Assembly: GCA_033961575.1 (NCBI GenBank)
Contig: CM066729.1
Span: 32,398,501-32,462,500, forward strand
From: Aselliscus stoliczkanus
Lineage: Eukaryota; Chordata; Mammalia; Chiroptera; Hipposideridae
DNA length: 64,000 nt
Reading direction: 5' to 3'
Of this stretch, positions 46,227 through 58,394 are shown piece by piece (the first letter of the stretch is position 1; each line of letters begins with the position of its first letter). A model generated the notes under the pieces. The model did not search any database. It was not told the origin of the DNA and saw nothing but the letters and a program-made list of their open reading frames with translations. Made by a program: the position numbers and the translations under genes.

Positions 46227-46245
46227 GATCAATAGATAGTATTCT
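46177..46245 (+). repeat. (TAGA)n microsatellite in L1
   Basis: Tandem GATA/TAGA units, ending GATAGAGATCAATAGATAG. Confidence 0.95.
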
Positions 46246-46744
46246 GCTTTGTAGTTGCCACAAGGTTCATGTAGCTGGACCTATATCTATAGTTGTCTAA
46301 TTTAAGCTTATAAATATTTACTTTTGAATGCATTCTATAGTGCTACATTTTCACTTCCCCCTCCACTCTTTATGTTTTTGACATCATAATTCAAATCTTT
46401 TTGTTGTATGTATCCCTCAACTACTTACTGTAGTTATAGTTCTTTTATACTAGCTTCTTAAGTGGCTGATATACTTCCTTTAAAAAAATGAAATAGAGGA
46501 AAAAAACCAAAAGCACAATGAATATTCTGCTCTTTTCTCTTTCTTTTTCTGGGATGCCTATGTGAATGTTGATATGCTTGTTGTTATCCCAGAGGTACCT
46601 TAAACTATCCTCATGTTTAAAACTTCTGTTTTCATTTTGCTTTTTTGATTGTGTGATCTCTACTATACATCTTTCAGGTCAGTAATGCATTCTTCCACAT
46701 TATCTAATTTGCTGGTGATTTCCTCTAGCATATTTTCCCCATCA

Positions 46745-47875
46745 ATTATAGTTGACATCCAGTGTTAGTTTGTATTAGTTTCAGGTGACAGCATAGTAGT
46801 TAGACATTTATATAATTTGTGAATTGATCTTCCCAAAAAGTATAGTACCTGTCCCTGATACCATACATAGTTACGATATTATAATATTATTGACTATATT
46901 CCCTATGCCGTACTTTATCTTTCCATGACTATTTTATAACTACCAGGTTCTGCTAATCCCTTCACCTTTTCACCCAGTCCCCCAACCCCCCTCTATCTGA
47001 CAACCATCAGTTCTCTGTATCTATGAGTGTATTTTGCTGGTTTATTTTGTTCTTTAGAGCTCACATATAAGTGAAATCATGTGGTATTTGTCTTTCTCAG
47101 TCTGACTTATTTCATTTAGTTAGCATAATACCTTCTAGCTCCACCCATGTTGTTATAAATGGTAAGATTTCATTCCTTTTTATGGTTGAATAATATTCCA
47201 TTGTATATATACAGGGTGCCAAAAACTGTATACTCATTTTTAGAAAGGAAAAAAAAAACTATATTAAAATTATAACACTCAATATATATTGATAACAAAA
47301 GGTGACTACATGTCACGTTTGATATCTGCAATTACACATTGCTCCTATAAATCAATTCAACTTCGAAAAGTAATACATAGGCAATATCCCTTAAAATGTG
47401 TATACATATTTTTGGCACCTCTGGTATGTACCACTTTCTGTTTATCCAGTTGTATATCGATGGGCACTTATGTTGCATCCATATCTTGGCTATTGTAAAT
47501 AATGTTGCAGTGAGCACAAGGGTGTTTTTCAAATTAGTGTTTTGGGTTTCTTTGAATAAATATTCAGAAGTGGAATTGTTGGGTCATAAGGTAATTCCAT
47601 TTTTAATTTTTTGAGGAACCATCATACTATTGTTCATAGTGATTACATCAATTTATCAATTTGCAATCCCACCAACAGTGCATGAGGGTTCCTTTTTCTC
47701 CACATTGTTGCCAACACTTGTTTATTAATTTGTTGATGATGGTCATTCCGACAGGTGCAAGATAATATCTTATTGTGGTTTTAATTTGCACTTATGTGAT
47801 GATTAGTGATGGTAATAAGCTTTTCATATATATATTGGCCATTTGTCAGTCCTCTTTGGAGAAATGTATATTCAG
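46745..47875 (-). mobile_element. L1 3' UTR and ORF2 C-terminus, antisense
   Basis: ATTATAGTTGACATCCAGTG, ATTAGTTTCAGGTGACAGC, CCCCCAACCCCCCTCTATC, TAAGTGAAATCATGTGGTATTTG, AATAATATTCCATTGTATATA, then after the nested MITE TGTTGCATCCATATCTTGGC, GAAGTGGAATTGTTGGGTCA, TTATTGTGGTTTTAATTTGCAC. It is cut at its 5' side near 47875. Confidence 0.92.
47212..47424 (-). mobile_element. 213-bp MITE, copy 4, nested in L1
   Basis: TA flanks at 47210-47211 and 47425-47426. Ends CAGGGTGCCAAAAACTGTATAC and GTGTATACATATTTTTGGCACCTCTGG are inverted. The interior holds the complement of AATTGCAG…TCAAACGTGACTTG…TCACCTTTTGTTATC found at 4.9 kb. It splits the L1 phrase around TTGTATATAT/GTACCACTT. Confidence 0.88.
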
Positions 47876-48335
47876 ATCCTCTGCCTTTGGACAGAACAGT
47901 CACAGGTCAGGACATATTCACGGGAAAAGTTATTCTCAACAGGAGGATTGTTAAAAAAAAATAATCCATGGTTATTTTTAATCTGCCACGCCAGTTTAGT
48001 CAAACAACAAACTTCAATAATTCTTCTTCTGTGGAAGTTTTTGTGATTATATTGGTATATATTCCTACAAGATGAATCAAAGAATGCTAATTTGAATTAA
48101 TAAATTTGACAAATGTTGCCAAATTTTTTGCAGATGTATTGTACTGGTTTTGTTCATCTTTTGGGATAAACAAAGCACCCAACCAAAAAAAAAAAAAAGT
48201 GTTTCCTAATATTTGAAGAAATAACATAGGACTAAAAGGTAGGAAGCAGTGTGGATGAGCACAAAGGAGAGAGTTATAGAAATTAAAAAATAATAGTGCA
48301 AGAGAGAAATCTAAAATCTGTAAGTCATTCAATTT
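47876..48335. other. Unassigned sequence
   Basis: No gene. An A-run at 48186-48198 and a few ORFs up to 81 codons without motifs. Confidence 0.4.
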
Positions 48336-48440
48336 TCTGTTATCTGTTTCTTCTCTGTCATAAAATGGGAGTGGATTAGATAATTTCTTAGAGTCATTCT
48401 ACTGCTAACCTTTCACATTTCCATGGTTGTATATTTTTAA
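48336..48440 (+). repeat. MIR-like fragment
   Basis: TTCTCTGTCATAAAATGGGAGTGG…TAGATAATTTCTTAGAGTCATTCTA resembles a MIR-type 3' part (tctgtaaaatgrgggggttggactagatgatctctaaggtc). Confidence 0.5.
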
Positions 48441-49425
48441 AAAACATTAATATTCTGTTGAAGAGCAAATTAAATACTTATTTTTACATTTAAAAGACTT
48501 TCATTTTGAGAGAACATACAAATACTGAGGACTATAAATAGTGCAGCTTTTGTTTATTTTTCCCCCCTCTTAACACTTACAATTCCATCAGTCTAATTGG
48601 ACACCATTAATGTTTTTGTCAAAAGCTTAGCAATTATAACTGCTTAGATTTTATATACTCATCTTTACCAAATCAAGTAGTGAGAATAATTCTAATTTGG
48701 AAGAATGTAATTTCTATAATTTGGCTATATATTAGTATTTGTTTAAATAGTTATTTAAATCTTACTATTTACTGTAACATCCAAAGAGAGGTGAGACATT
48801 CTATAGCTCAAACACAAACTAATCAGCAGTACATCATATCAGTAGTTTAACATTTACTTCATTTAAGCCAGAGCAGATTTTAAAAATCAATTTCAACTAT
48901 CTTTAATTTTTATAACTATAGTATAAGATAAGCCAACATTGACTGTACTATATCATCATAAAATATATATTTTCAAAATAGTAGGATGTTAGTTGAATTA
49001 GTACTGTATGTGATAATCTCACAGAAGTATAAAATCAGGTTTCAAAATTCCTACAATAATTGAAGTAATAAAAGTGATCCAGATATCACACAAAAGTAAA
49101 ACTACTTGATGGATTGAGTTCAACTCTATCCTAAAGTTTTAACTTTAAAGGAAATTAAAGAAAACACATATGATACATAAAACCTTATAAAAGCAGTCAT
49201 AAAAAGGTTTGTCTTATTTGTCAGTTAAAAATATTATTTACATAAAATTTGCATTGACAGACTATTATCTAAAATATGAAATAATGAGATGTTGCAATCT
49301 AAAGTTAGAAAAAAAAATGATCCTGTATCCCCTTTTTACTTTCTGTTTATTTTAAACAGATCTTACATGATGACTTAGAATTTGGAAATATCCCTTTGTT
49401 AGTTTATTTAAATGAATGATTGGGA
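48441..49425. other. Unassigned, repeat-free; possible conserved non-coding sequence
   Basis: AT-rich unique-looking DNA with CAGTCTAATTGGACACCATTAATG near 48590 (given as adjacent words CAGTCTAATTGG and ACACCATTAATG). No gene. Confidence 0.25.
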
Positions 49426-50190
49426 TGGAGGCGCAAGGCACAGTGACCAGATATCATTGGTTAACTGAGATTAGACTCATGAAAGCGTCATGGGCTAAAA
49501 AAACAGCTTTGAAGGTCTAAAGTATAAAAATAACAACAAAAATTCTGTTCCATTTTATAAATTTTTGCCTCCTATATTGCTACTATTTTTTTCAGATAAA
49601 CTCTTAATGATAGTCTATTCAATATTCTGATTTATAATTAGTTGTGGACATAATTAGATGTCATTGCATTATTTAACAAACTTCAGCCTCTTTCCCTTTT
49701 TGTATGTCTCAAGTCTTTGTCTGACTCCATTATGTTTGTCTCCAGCATACACTGTACTTGAATTCTCCCAAAGACCCCCATTGACTTCAAGCTGCAGTAG
49801 TTTTGGTGTCCTAACAACCCCCTCTTTGTCAATTCTCATTTAAATGCATTTACTTTCACTGCTAGGCTGCTAAACACTGTGGCAGACAGTCAATCCACTT
49901 TAGTGATAGATTGTTTCATAATTTACCATAATCTTTTATGCACTGACACCACTACCACTCCTGCCTTGTTGATTGGTCATTCTTTCAAATATTTTCCACT
50001 GTCCTCTTCATTGTGGTGATTAGTCATTTTTATTTAAAAAAAAAAAAAAAAATTCCTGGAACTTTTTTAAAGCAGTGATAATATGATCAGTGATTGGGTG
50101 TGTTCATTACATATACAGAGATTGAATGCCTTTCATATATTTCTTTATTTTTTATCCTTAACACAAATAAATAAGTTGCTTCCTTCATTA
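49426..50190. other. Unassigned sequence
   Basis: No gene. An A-run at 50035-50051 and a minor MIR-like hint only at the right end. Confidence 0.4.
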
Positions 50191-50252
50191 TTATTATTAT
50201 TTTCAGATGAGGAGGTTGAGATATAGAGAAGCTAAGTTAGTTGGCTAAGTTT
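50191..50252 (+). repeat. MIR core fragment
   Basis: TTTTCAGATGAGGAGGTTGAGATATAGAGAAGCTAAG matches the MIR core order (acagatgaggaaactgaggcacagagaggttaag). Confidence 0.65.
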
Positions 50253-50278
50253 ATAGGCCTAGTAAGAAAGAAGGTGGG

Positions 50279-50391
50279 GGCCGGCCGAGTGGCGTGGTGG
50301 TTAAGTGCTGGCTTGGGAAGCCAGCGGCCCCAGTTCGGGTCCCACATATGAGGGCCAGTGACACTGCCCTCAAAAAAAAAAAAAAAAAAGA
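50279..50391 (+). mobile_element. Short tRNA-derived SINE, well preserved
   Basis: Starts GGCCGGCCGAGTGGCGTGG, with the CTGGCTTGGGAAGCCAG hairpin at 50308-50324, CAGTTCGGGTCCCACA B-box region, CCAGTGACACTGCCCTC and poly(A). A perfect 15-bp target duplication AAGAAAGAAGGTGGG lies at 50264-50278 and 50392-50406. Confidence 0.95.
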
Positions 50392-50406
50392 AAGAAAGAA
50401 GGTGGG

Positions 50407-51428
50407 CAAACCTGTACCTCACCATTCTCCCTCTTTTTGATTCTTTCATTCTATGTAATAGAATGCCTGGTATATGGCCTTCTATTAATATCAAGTACCC
50501 AATAGTCTAGGAAATGTGATTACTTACCATGTGGAGCTGTCAGTCACTCAAAAATTGACATTGGCCCAGTGATGACAGTTTTGCTCAGGAGTAACAAGGA
50601 AAAGTGCACAGTGTGCACATCTGGAGTGGAGTTTGGGACAGAAAGTTTTTATTAAGTAACAGTTATAAACAGTTGAGAAATTAAAAAAAAAATTAATAGG
50701 GTTTAGCTACACAAAGCATATTTATGGGAGAAGGGTGTCAGACAATGTCTAAAACAATGACATTGTAAAGTGAAACATGTTGAATTTCATTAACTGAAAC
50801 AAGGATGGTTTGTCTGGAGCACAGAGAACCTGGACAAAGGTTTCTTTAGTTCTCTCTCATTTCAAACTCTCCTTAAGTAATTGTTAGTGTATACCATGTG
50901 CTTGTATTGTAGTATTTTAAAAGGTAAATATATTTTCTAAAAATATATCAACATATTGATTGAGAATGAGAAAATAATATTGATCAAAAACCTCCACATT
51001 TCTAATAATAATATCCAGAAACAACCATTGTTAGCACTTTGATGTGTATCTTTTCAGACATCTTCTCTCCATATAAATGTGCATATTTTTAGTGAAAAAA
51101 ATATGAACATGACTAGTATACTGTTTTTAAGCCTTTTTATTGATATGATATCTGGAATTCTTTTTTTCCCTGTCCATAAATTTTCATCTACACCATAATG
51201 CATGCACAGTGCAGTAGTGATATAAGAATGAACTGACAGATCAATCAAGTAGAATACATATTCTGAAGATGATGTTACTATGTACTCTGGATAAACATCA
51301 CAGTCTAAAGAAGAAAAAGATTAGTTATTTAACAATTATTTTGAGAAACTTTTGAAGTACATGGAAAAAATCAATTTTAATCCTTGACTCCTCTTTCTCT
51401 TACAGCTCATAGATTTCCAAAATTACAA
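50407..51428. other. Unassigned sequence
   Basis: No gene or repeat recognised in about 1 kb. Confidence 0.4.
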
Positions 51429-51429
51429 A

Positions 51430-51598
51430 TGACTCCAATAAAATCTTGGATTGCAAGTAACTTGGGTTGTGAGTGTTCCACAAGACAAGCAAACATTTCT
51501 ACTACATTTTAACTTGGTAAATGAGTGATGTCTTTCAATATGTGTAGTTTGTATCCAGAAAAAATTATGCTTGCAAACCAAGGTATTACTGTATTTCA
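51430..51598. mobile_element. Tigger/pogo-like DNA transposon fragment
   Basis: The right end TTGCAAACCAAGGTATTACTGTA and the left ATCTTGGATTGCAAGTAAC are inverted versions of a CAGTAATACCTTGGTTTGCAAG-type terminus known from Tigger-related MITEs. GAGTGTTCCACAAGACAAGC in the middle also fits. Ancient. Confidence 0.6.
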
Positions 51599-53084
51599 TA
51601 TGAATGTATATTCACAAATCTGAAGTAAGATAAAGGTATGCAATGGGCATGGGTTCTCTAATGATGAAATCTGTTTAATAAATTCCAAATAAGCTCTACT
51701 TCATGACTTCTACAATATCATAAATAAATACTATATGAAACAAAATTCAAGAGAAAACTGGAAACATATTTATAATACTGATAACAGATAAGGGGTTGAC
51801 TATATAAGCAGGTTTTATAAAATAATAGGAAAATTCCTAACACTCAAATGGAATATATGGTCAAAATCAGGAGCAAAATTAAATTAAAGTACACCAGAAA
51901 CTCTTTCAGTGTGCCCTATGGAACACAATAGTGGGCAAAAAAGAATCCTCACTCTTCCGTGAAATTAGCCTTCATATTCCTGCTCTGTGACATCAGGATG
52001 ATATCTGATGCTATTCCTCTTGCAGCTCTCTCAAAGGATGACCCTTTTCTCTCTGACATCTTTGATCCACAGGGCTTGGAAGTGGAACAGATGCCTTCCT
52101 TGTTCTTCATTTCTGTTTCTAAACCATCCTCCTTTCTCTTTCTGTAACCATGTGCTACCTTCCTCGGCACAATCTATTCCTATGGCCTCCATCTGCTTGC
52201 CTGAATATCCTGCCACAAAATGCATGGTTACAAAACGATGATCACGGAAAGACAATCCCTCCATTATTCTTGCCTCATGCTTCCTTGATCTCTCCTGCAG
52301 TGATTTTGTTTCCCATCCTCTGTAGTCACTTGGTTAATGCCATTACCATTAAACTGAGGCATTTCTGTAATTTCAATTTCAAACATCACATCAACCACCA
52401 CCTCTTATCTTTACAACTCATTCTCTCTAATGTCCCACCCCTAACATTCTGTAACCCGATGCGAACCAACACATCACTGATGTCACACTATCCCTTGACT
52501 TTCTTGTCCATACTCCTCTGTATTCATGAAAATCCCCAAGGTGAATCATGACATTCACTCATATCAGTACATACTTCTTCCCTTGCCTTGTTTTTCCTTT
52601 TTTATACTCACATGAACAAACTCCATACTTCTGCTTAGTGTAGGCCTATATTGTGTTGCCAAATATGACTGGAAAAAATACACTCATACTAACTGGTCTC
52701 ACTTTATATATTTTTAAAATTCACAAAACTAAAATAGCCCTTAGTGTTGCTGCCAAACCAAACTATATTTTCTCAACTATTTATTCTCTCAGACAACTCT
52801 TTCATACATAGTTCTTTCTCTTTAAACCTACTATACCTCCTATTGGTCTATTCTCAGAGGATGATCCCAATTCTTATTAAACCAAGAAAAATAAGTATAG
52901 TGCTTTGAAGACATTTTCCACAAGCTGCCACTGCTGTGTCCTTCCATGATTATACATACTACACTTACTTCTCTATGCATAAACTGGTATCCAGGGCTCA
53001 TGCCTCTCATTGTGAATTATATTCCATCCACTCTTTCCTTCTCAGTGACATTTGTTCTGCTGAGCCTCTCTTTCTTTCTGTAAG
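51599..53084. other. Unassigned, C/T-rich in part
   Basis: The segment 51950-53080 is pyrimidine-rich and carries a 133-codon ORF at 52150-52551 on the plus strand, with overlapping ORFs on both strands. The translation has no motif I recognise and low-complexity Pro/Leu/Ser content. An old repeat is more likely than a gene. Confidence 0.35.
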
Positions 53085-53200
53085 CTACATTAAAGCAGGT
53101 TTTTAAATCTATTTTTTTTTAAATTGTTGAATCCCCAGAGCCTGTAACAGTACTTGGCACACAGTGGAAATTCAGACATGAATGAGTGAAAGAGAAGATG
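53085..53200 (+). repeat. L2/MIR 3' fragment
   Basis: CTGTAAGCTACATTAAAGCAGG…CCCCAGAGCCTGTAACAGTACTTGGCACACAGTGGAAATTC…GAATGAGTGAA follows the L2 3' end (ctgtaagctccttgagggcagg…cccagtgcctagcacagtgcctggcac…gaatgaatgaa). Confidence 0.75.
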
Positions 53201-54895
53201 AATAAAAGAGAGTTCTATGCCAGTTAAATTTAATGGTTTAATATATTATTTATTCTGTGCAGGGTAGAATGAAATGATTACTCACTCGCAAGGTAGATAG
53301 AAATATAAAATTAAACATTTATCAAAAGCAACCTTACAAAAGAATGATAAATTCATAGAATTAAAGCCTCACTATTATAAGCCTTCTGTGGATAGCTTCC
53401 TCTAAGTGACAACACAAGAATTAATTTACAATAAAAATCTCTTTATACAGAGAGTTAATTTAAGTAAAGCAGTTGAAAACAGCAAATATTTAGACAAGTT
53501 AATATGAATCTACATGTTTAGAAAACTATGTTTTATTGCAATTACATCCATAAAGCACCTGTATTTACTTTGGAAAGTCATTGGTATATGCCAAATGGTA
53601 TGCCACTCAAGTTGTGGCCTTGTCCATGGCCTTATCTTGAGGAGTAATCCTTATGAGAGACTAACCAAGAGGAGGGTTTAAGTATTGTTTATTATTAGTG
53701 GTCAAGTTCAACACCACTGACTGCATATCTCTCTCTGTAACACTATTCTCCTCGAAAGTTATGTCTGATTGATAATCTGTGATTCAGCTACTTACTGATA
53801 AAGCAGCCTAACATTTCTTTGCGTGTGAATAAAAGTCATCAGCTGGTCTATAGAGGAAATACACAGGTACCAAGTCTTAGTGTAAAATTGTTTGTCACTG
53901 AAAAAGTAAAATGGTTTATGTTTGTAATCATTCTACTTATTCATGTTCATATGTTTGACTGAAAATATCCCAGATGGATGGAGAGAGAGAGAGAGAATGA
54001 GAATATGCAAACTTCCAGAAAAGAAAAATAATAAAAATATCATTTCCCTGCTTGTGAAATCATAGCTACAACACCTACTTGCTTCACCTGCTGAAAAAAA
54101 TACTACAGCTTGTACTTTATGGTTAACAGGACCGAATATTTTAAAACACACTTCTTTAGTCACCCAACTTGTAAATTAAATATATCAGTGATGCAATTAT
54201 TGCATTGTGCTCTCTTCACAGGTATAAACCATTTATAAAAGAGTTGCAGTGCTGAGCAACAAAAACTATAATTTATGTTTCGCTGTCAGTGGCTAAAACT
54301 TCATAGTATATACCAGTGTTGCTGAAGTTGAAAATAGGTTCCATGGCTGCTATGATGAGGTGATCTCAGGACTAGGAAAGAAATCAGACTAGAAAGCAAT
54401 GCTATTTTGTTGAAACTCTCTCTTTCAGAATCTGTTTTTTTCTCCTGTGTTATACATTGTTTTAATAGAATGGCTATATCATTTTAGATAGTTTAACATT
54501 TTTGGATTACATGCTAATATTTTTAAATATTTTTTTGGGAAAATAAATAAAAACCATAACAGTAGTTAATTCTAATACAGCAGAGGGAGTCATTTTAATA
54601 ATTTAAGATCTATCTATCTATATCTATCTGTCTATCTATGTATAAATAGATAGATATAGATATATTTTATATATATTATAATTGCAGATATACTATATGC
54701 TCAAAGTAGAAAACACAAAATATCTAAGATAAAAAGCAAATATAACTCCTATACCACTTCTAAGTCAAAAAATTTTAACATTTTGACTTTTTTTCAATTC
54801 TGGGTTTCCTCATTTACTCAGGATTTTCCTAAATAATTATTCACCCTGTAGCTTCTATTTTTATTTCACTTCCTCTCTGTCTCTTTCATTCCTTT
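53201..54895. other. Unassigned sequence, about 1.7 kb
   Basis: No gene. It includes short GA repeats at 53981-53996 and a decayed (TATC)n/(GATA)n block at 54609-54665. Confidence 0.4.
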
Positions 54896-55052
54896 TTTCT
54901 GTTGTTTTTTTGTGTGTTTTTTTAGCTGAGCCATCCTGCCACCTGTTGGCAGCACAGCGGCTGCTCAGCTCGGGCTGTGCATCGAACTGCTGTTGCTCAG
55001 CTCGTACTCTTGAGCGAGCTTTTTACCAACTGAGCCACTTGGCCAGCCCTTT
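54896..55052 (-). mobile_element. Compound-type SINE, 5' part only, antisense
   Basis: GCTGAGCCATCCTGCCACCTGTTGGCAGC, then TGCTGTTGCTCAGCTCG and ACCAACTGAGCCACTTGGCCAGCC match the first units of 25878-26493. Flanks TCTTTCATTCCTTT (54882) and TCTTTCATTCTTTT (55053) are a likely target duplication, so this is a short insertion of the same family rather than a later deletion. Confidence 0.8.
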
Positions 55053-55066
55053 TCTTTCATTCTTTT

Positions 55067-55706
55067 AAATCTAGCAAGATCCCTGCTTGATATTTTTAAA
55101 AATAAGTATTATTCTTATTTATCAAATTTCTTTTCACCTATTTTAATAATTTCTATTTTTAAAATCTTTTAAAGTTGTAATATTTTCAAAATATTAACTT
55201 ATGTTTCTATTTTGTATGCTTTTTTTTTCTTCCTCGTATTTTCAACTTCACAACACATTTAAACACATAGTAGGTTTCTAAATCATTGTCCCAAAATGGA
55301 ATTTTGCAGAAATAAAATAAATTAGCTTGCAAAGCATTTCCTATACTTGGGATTTACAATAGTGATTTTCATACCTAGCTGCATAAAATTATCAGACACT
55401 TAGGCCCATTATTAGATTCTGATTCAGTGTGTTTGTATGGGGTTCAGACATAGATTACTTTTATATCCCTGAGTAGTTCTAATTAACAATCAGGATTGAG
55501 GAGTATTTAGTTTAATGACACAGATTTAATTCAGAATATAGACAAAATGATTTGGCCAGTTAAGACCTAAAAGTACAAACAAGTTGTCACTATGATTTTT
55601 AATTTGCTTTCTGATTCATGATATAAGCATTTTTTCCCTTACTTTTCCAATTTTATTACTTCTATAAATTTAAAATGAGAATAAAAACATATCCCCATTA
55701 ATTCTA
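55067..55706. other. Unassigned sequence
   Basis: No gene or confident repeat. Confidence 0.4.
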
Positions 55707-55918
55707 GACAGCTGGCCCTTGAACAACATGGGAGTTATGGCCATTGACCCACAGCAGGGTCAAAAATCCACATGTAACTTAAGAGGACTCTTCACATATG
55801 CAAATTCCCAACCACAGACTGAAAATGCAGTTGACCCTTGAACAACACAGGTTTAAACTATGTGGGTTCATTTACATGCTGCACAGTTCAAATCATGTTG
55901 TTCATGGGTCAACTGTAT
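55707..55918. mobile_element. Tigger-like MITE pieces, partly duplicated
   Basis: CAGCTGGCCCTTGAACAACATGGG begins at 55709, and a second left end CAGTTGACCCTTGAACAACACAGG begins near 55828. The right end is CATGTTGTTCATGGGTCAACTG, the inverse of the second. TA follows. The termini are those of a Tigger/MER44-like family. Two left ends and one right end are present. Confidence 0.8.
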
Positions 55919-56889
55919 TCTGAAAAAATACAAAACCAATCACTTTCCTCCGAGGTGGGTTCCAAGTTCTATCAAGGTCTTATAACTTATTTTGCCAACT
56001 GTTGTTTTATTTTCACCTTGTGTAATACCAAAGGTAAAAAACAGTCCTATCTCTCTTTTCCTTACTATAATTTATTGTAGGATAAATCTTTTTTGATCTA
56101 GAAATAAAAAGGAGAAAATTAGCCAACTGAAAAAAAAAATCAGCATTCATTTAATAAGAGCGTCTATTCTTTACCCTGGGGATAAAATTCAAATTCAACA
56201 TTTAACAAAATAAAGATCCAGGTCTGTAGACTCAGAGATTTTAAATTAGTGGATCTGGATAAAATTTTGTCTGTTTTTAAAAGCCCAAAAGTGATTCTGA
56301 TGTGGACCCAAAGAGAAAAGCCACAGTAGTTAGGAAATAAAAGCACTGATATATTATGACTAATTCAAATCATGAGTCTCTATACAGTAAGTAGGCATTA
56401 AAAACAAGGCCAACCACCTTCTTTTCTTTTTATGAGGTATATAAAATTGCTCTTTCAATTGGTAAAACATGTGAATGCATCACTTGAATATTTTGAATCC
56501 CATATTAGCTTTATGTATGCGCTATTAAACCAAAATTTTTGAACAACTTATTTACATGATAGTTTGTATTAGATTTTTAGTTATTAATAATTTTGTTGCT
56601 ATTATTAATGTTATCATTTTTGTCTTGAGCCTTTTTAGGTAGTAGTAGGCACCTAATAGGTATCAGTTAAATTTTGAGAGTGGTAATTTATCTGGCTGTT
56701 CTTCATTTATTATCTTCAGTTAAAATCTCATCTCACAGCTATTTCTTTGACTCTAAAAATGATTTTTAATAGGACCATCTAAAGATGTAAAGCATATGTG
56801 AACAGATCTAAAGGAAGGACATTTATGTTAAGGGTCATTAATGCCTGATTTTTCATCAGTGGATACATTAGCAAAACAAAATTAATCAG
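55919..56889. other. Unassigned sequence
   Basis: No gene. ORFs of 60-80 codons near 55838-56346 without motifs. Confidence 0.4.
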
Positions 56890-57765
56890 GTAACTTTGGC
56901 TATCAACAACATATTAAAGTAGGTGCAGAACATTCTATGCAAAAACAAAGAATACACATTCTTCTCGAGTATACATGAAACATTCCCCAAGATAGATCAC
57001 AAGTTTGGCTACAAAACAAGCCTTAATAAATTTAAGAAGATTGAAATTGTATCAAGTATCTTTTGCGACCACAATGGTATGAAACTAGAAATCAACTTTC
57101 ACCACATGTGAAGTTTAAACAACATGATACTGACCAACCAATGGATCAATGAAGAAATCAGAAGAGAGATTTTAAAAATACCTTAAATAAAAGGGAAATA
57201 CAACATATCAGAACTTAAGGATTATAGCAAAATCACTAAGTGAGAACTCCATAGCAATAAATGTCTTATATCAAGAAACAAGGAAAAACTCAGCTAAATA
57301 AACTGTTATTACATCTCAAGGAAATAACAAAAGCAGAGTGGAAATAGATGAAATAGGGGCTAAAAAGACCATAGAAAAGATAGATATAATTAAGAGCTGT
57401 TTATGATGTGTTTTCTTTAAGATAAAACTGACACTTTTAGCTAATCTTTCCAAGAAAAAAGAGAAGGCTCAAATAAAATATAAATGAAAGAGGAGAGGTT
57501 GGAACTGATGTCACAGAATTACAAAGATTATAAGAGACTACTATGGACAATTATATACCAAGAAATTGGACAACCTAGAGGAAATGGATAAATGTTAGAA
57601 ACATGTAGTCTACCAAGCCAGAATCAGGAATAAACAGAAATTCTGAACAGACTTATGATTACTAAAGAGATTAAATTGGTAATCAACACCCCCGCAACAA
57701 ACAAAAGTCCAGGACCAGATGGCTTCACTGGTGAAATCTACCAAACATTCAAAGAATGACTTTTT
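56890..57765 (+). mobile_element. L1 ORF2 fragment, sense strand
   Basis: One frame at 56923-57111 encodes the end of the L1 endonuclease domain (EYTFFSSIHETFPKIDH… CDHNGMKLEIN). Then degenerate inter-domain sequence and the RT N-terminus (AGTCCAGGACCAGATGGCTTCACTGG). Both ends are truncated, with no 3' UTR or poly(A), so it is a relic. Confidence 0.9.
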
Positions 57766-58394
57766 TCTGGCAGACTAAATATTGGACAGTTTCATATGGA
57801 GTTAGTATTTCTCAAATAAGGATTCTGTGCATATATAACTTTAAGTATTTATTTTCTGTCAATTACTTAGTGCTTTATTATAATAGTTTAAGTAGAATTA
57901 CATGTAATGATCTATCAATACTTGAAGTTTAACTCATATGAAAGCTTTATATCAGATAAAATTTGATTAGTATTTTTTAAACTCTACAATTTAGGTCCCA
58001 ATTACTTGTTAAAATAGACATTATATTCTGTAAATTCTGGCTGGAGAATATATTTATGTATCCCTTGACGTAGTTTACAGAAAGTTATCAATAGTGTCTA
58101 TAAGATTGTCTTCATGATCACTGTTAACCCTTAATATCCTAATATCTTTTAAGGTCACTGGTGTTTTCCAGTGACTTAAAAACCTTGACCAGATCCCTGA
58201 AAGGTTATCACAAATTCATGTGTATTTTTAAAAATGTTGATAGAAATATGCACAACCCAAATGACAATTCTTTCTTATTTGAGACTGATTCTGACTGATA
58301 GAAATAATTTCCTTTTCTTCGTGTAATTATATACATACAATAGAGATACTTGAAAAAATAAACAGAAAAGGTATATTTTTTTACTGTCTTAGAA
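57766..58394. other. Unassigned sequence
   Basis: No gene or recognised repeat. Confidence 0.4.

Larger units (their letters stand above)
44101..46742 (-). mobile_element. L1 ORF2 and upstream part, antisense
   Basis: Minus-strand frames encode recognisable L1 ORF2 pieces: a DKIQHPFMINTLNKAGIE segment (44110-44190), a TTEIQRITKEYYEQLYANKLD segment around 44700-44800, and the endonuclease AEYTFFSSAHGTFSKA-type segment at 45254-45517. Upstream (46500-46740) resembles the ORF1-proximal complement. Multiple stops and frameshifts. ORF2 C-terminal sequence is missing between here and the 3' UTR. Confidence 0.9.

Noticed and set aside
50279..50391. Possible tRNA gene from A- and B-box-like sequences
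   Set aside because: Poly(A) tail, perfect target duplication and many sister copies show it is a SINE.
52150..52551. 133-codon ORF on the plus strand
   Set aside because: No recognisable domain, overlapping frames on both strands, pyrimidine-rich composition, no splice or promoter context. Chance or old repeat is more likely.
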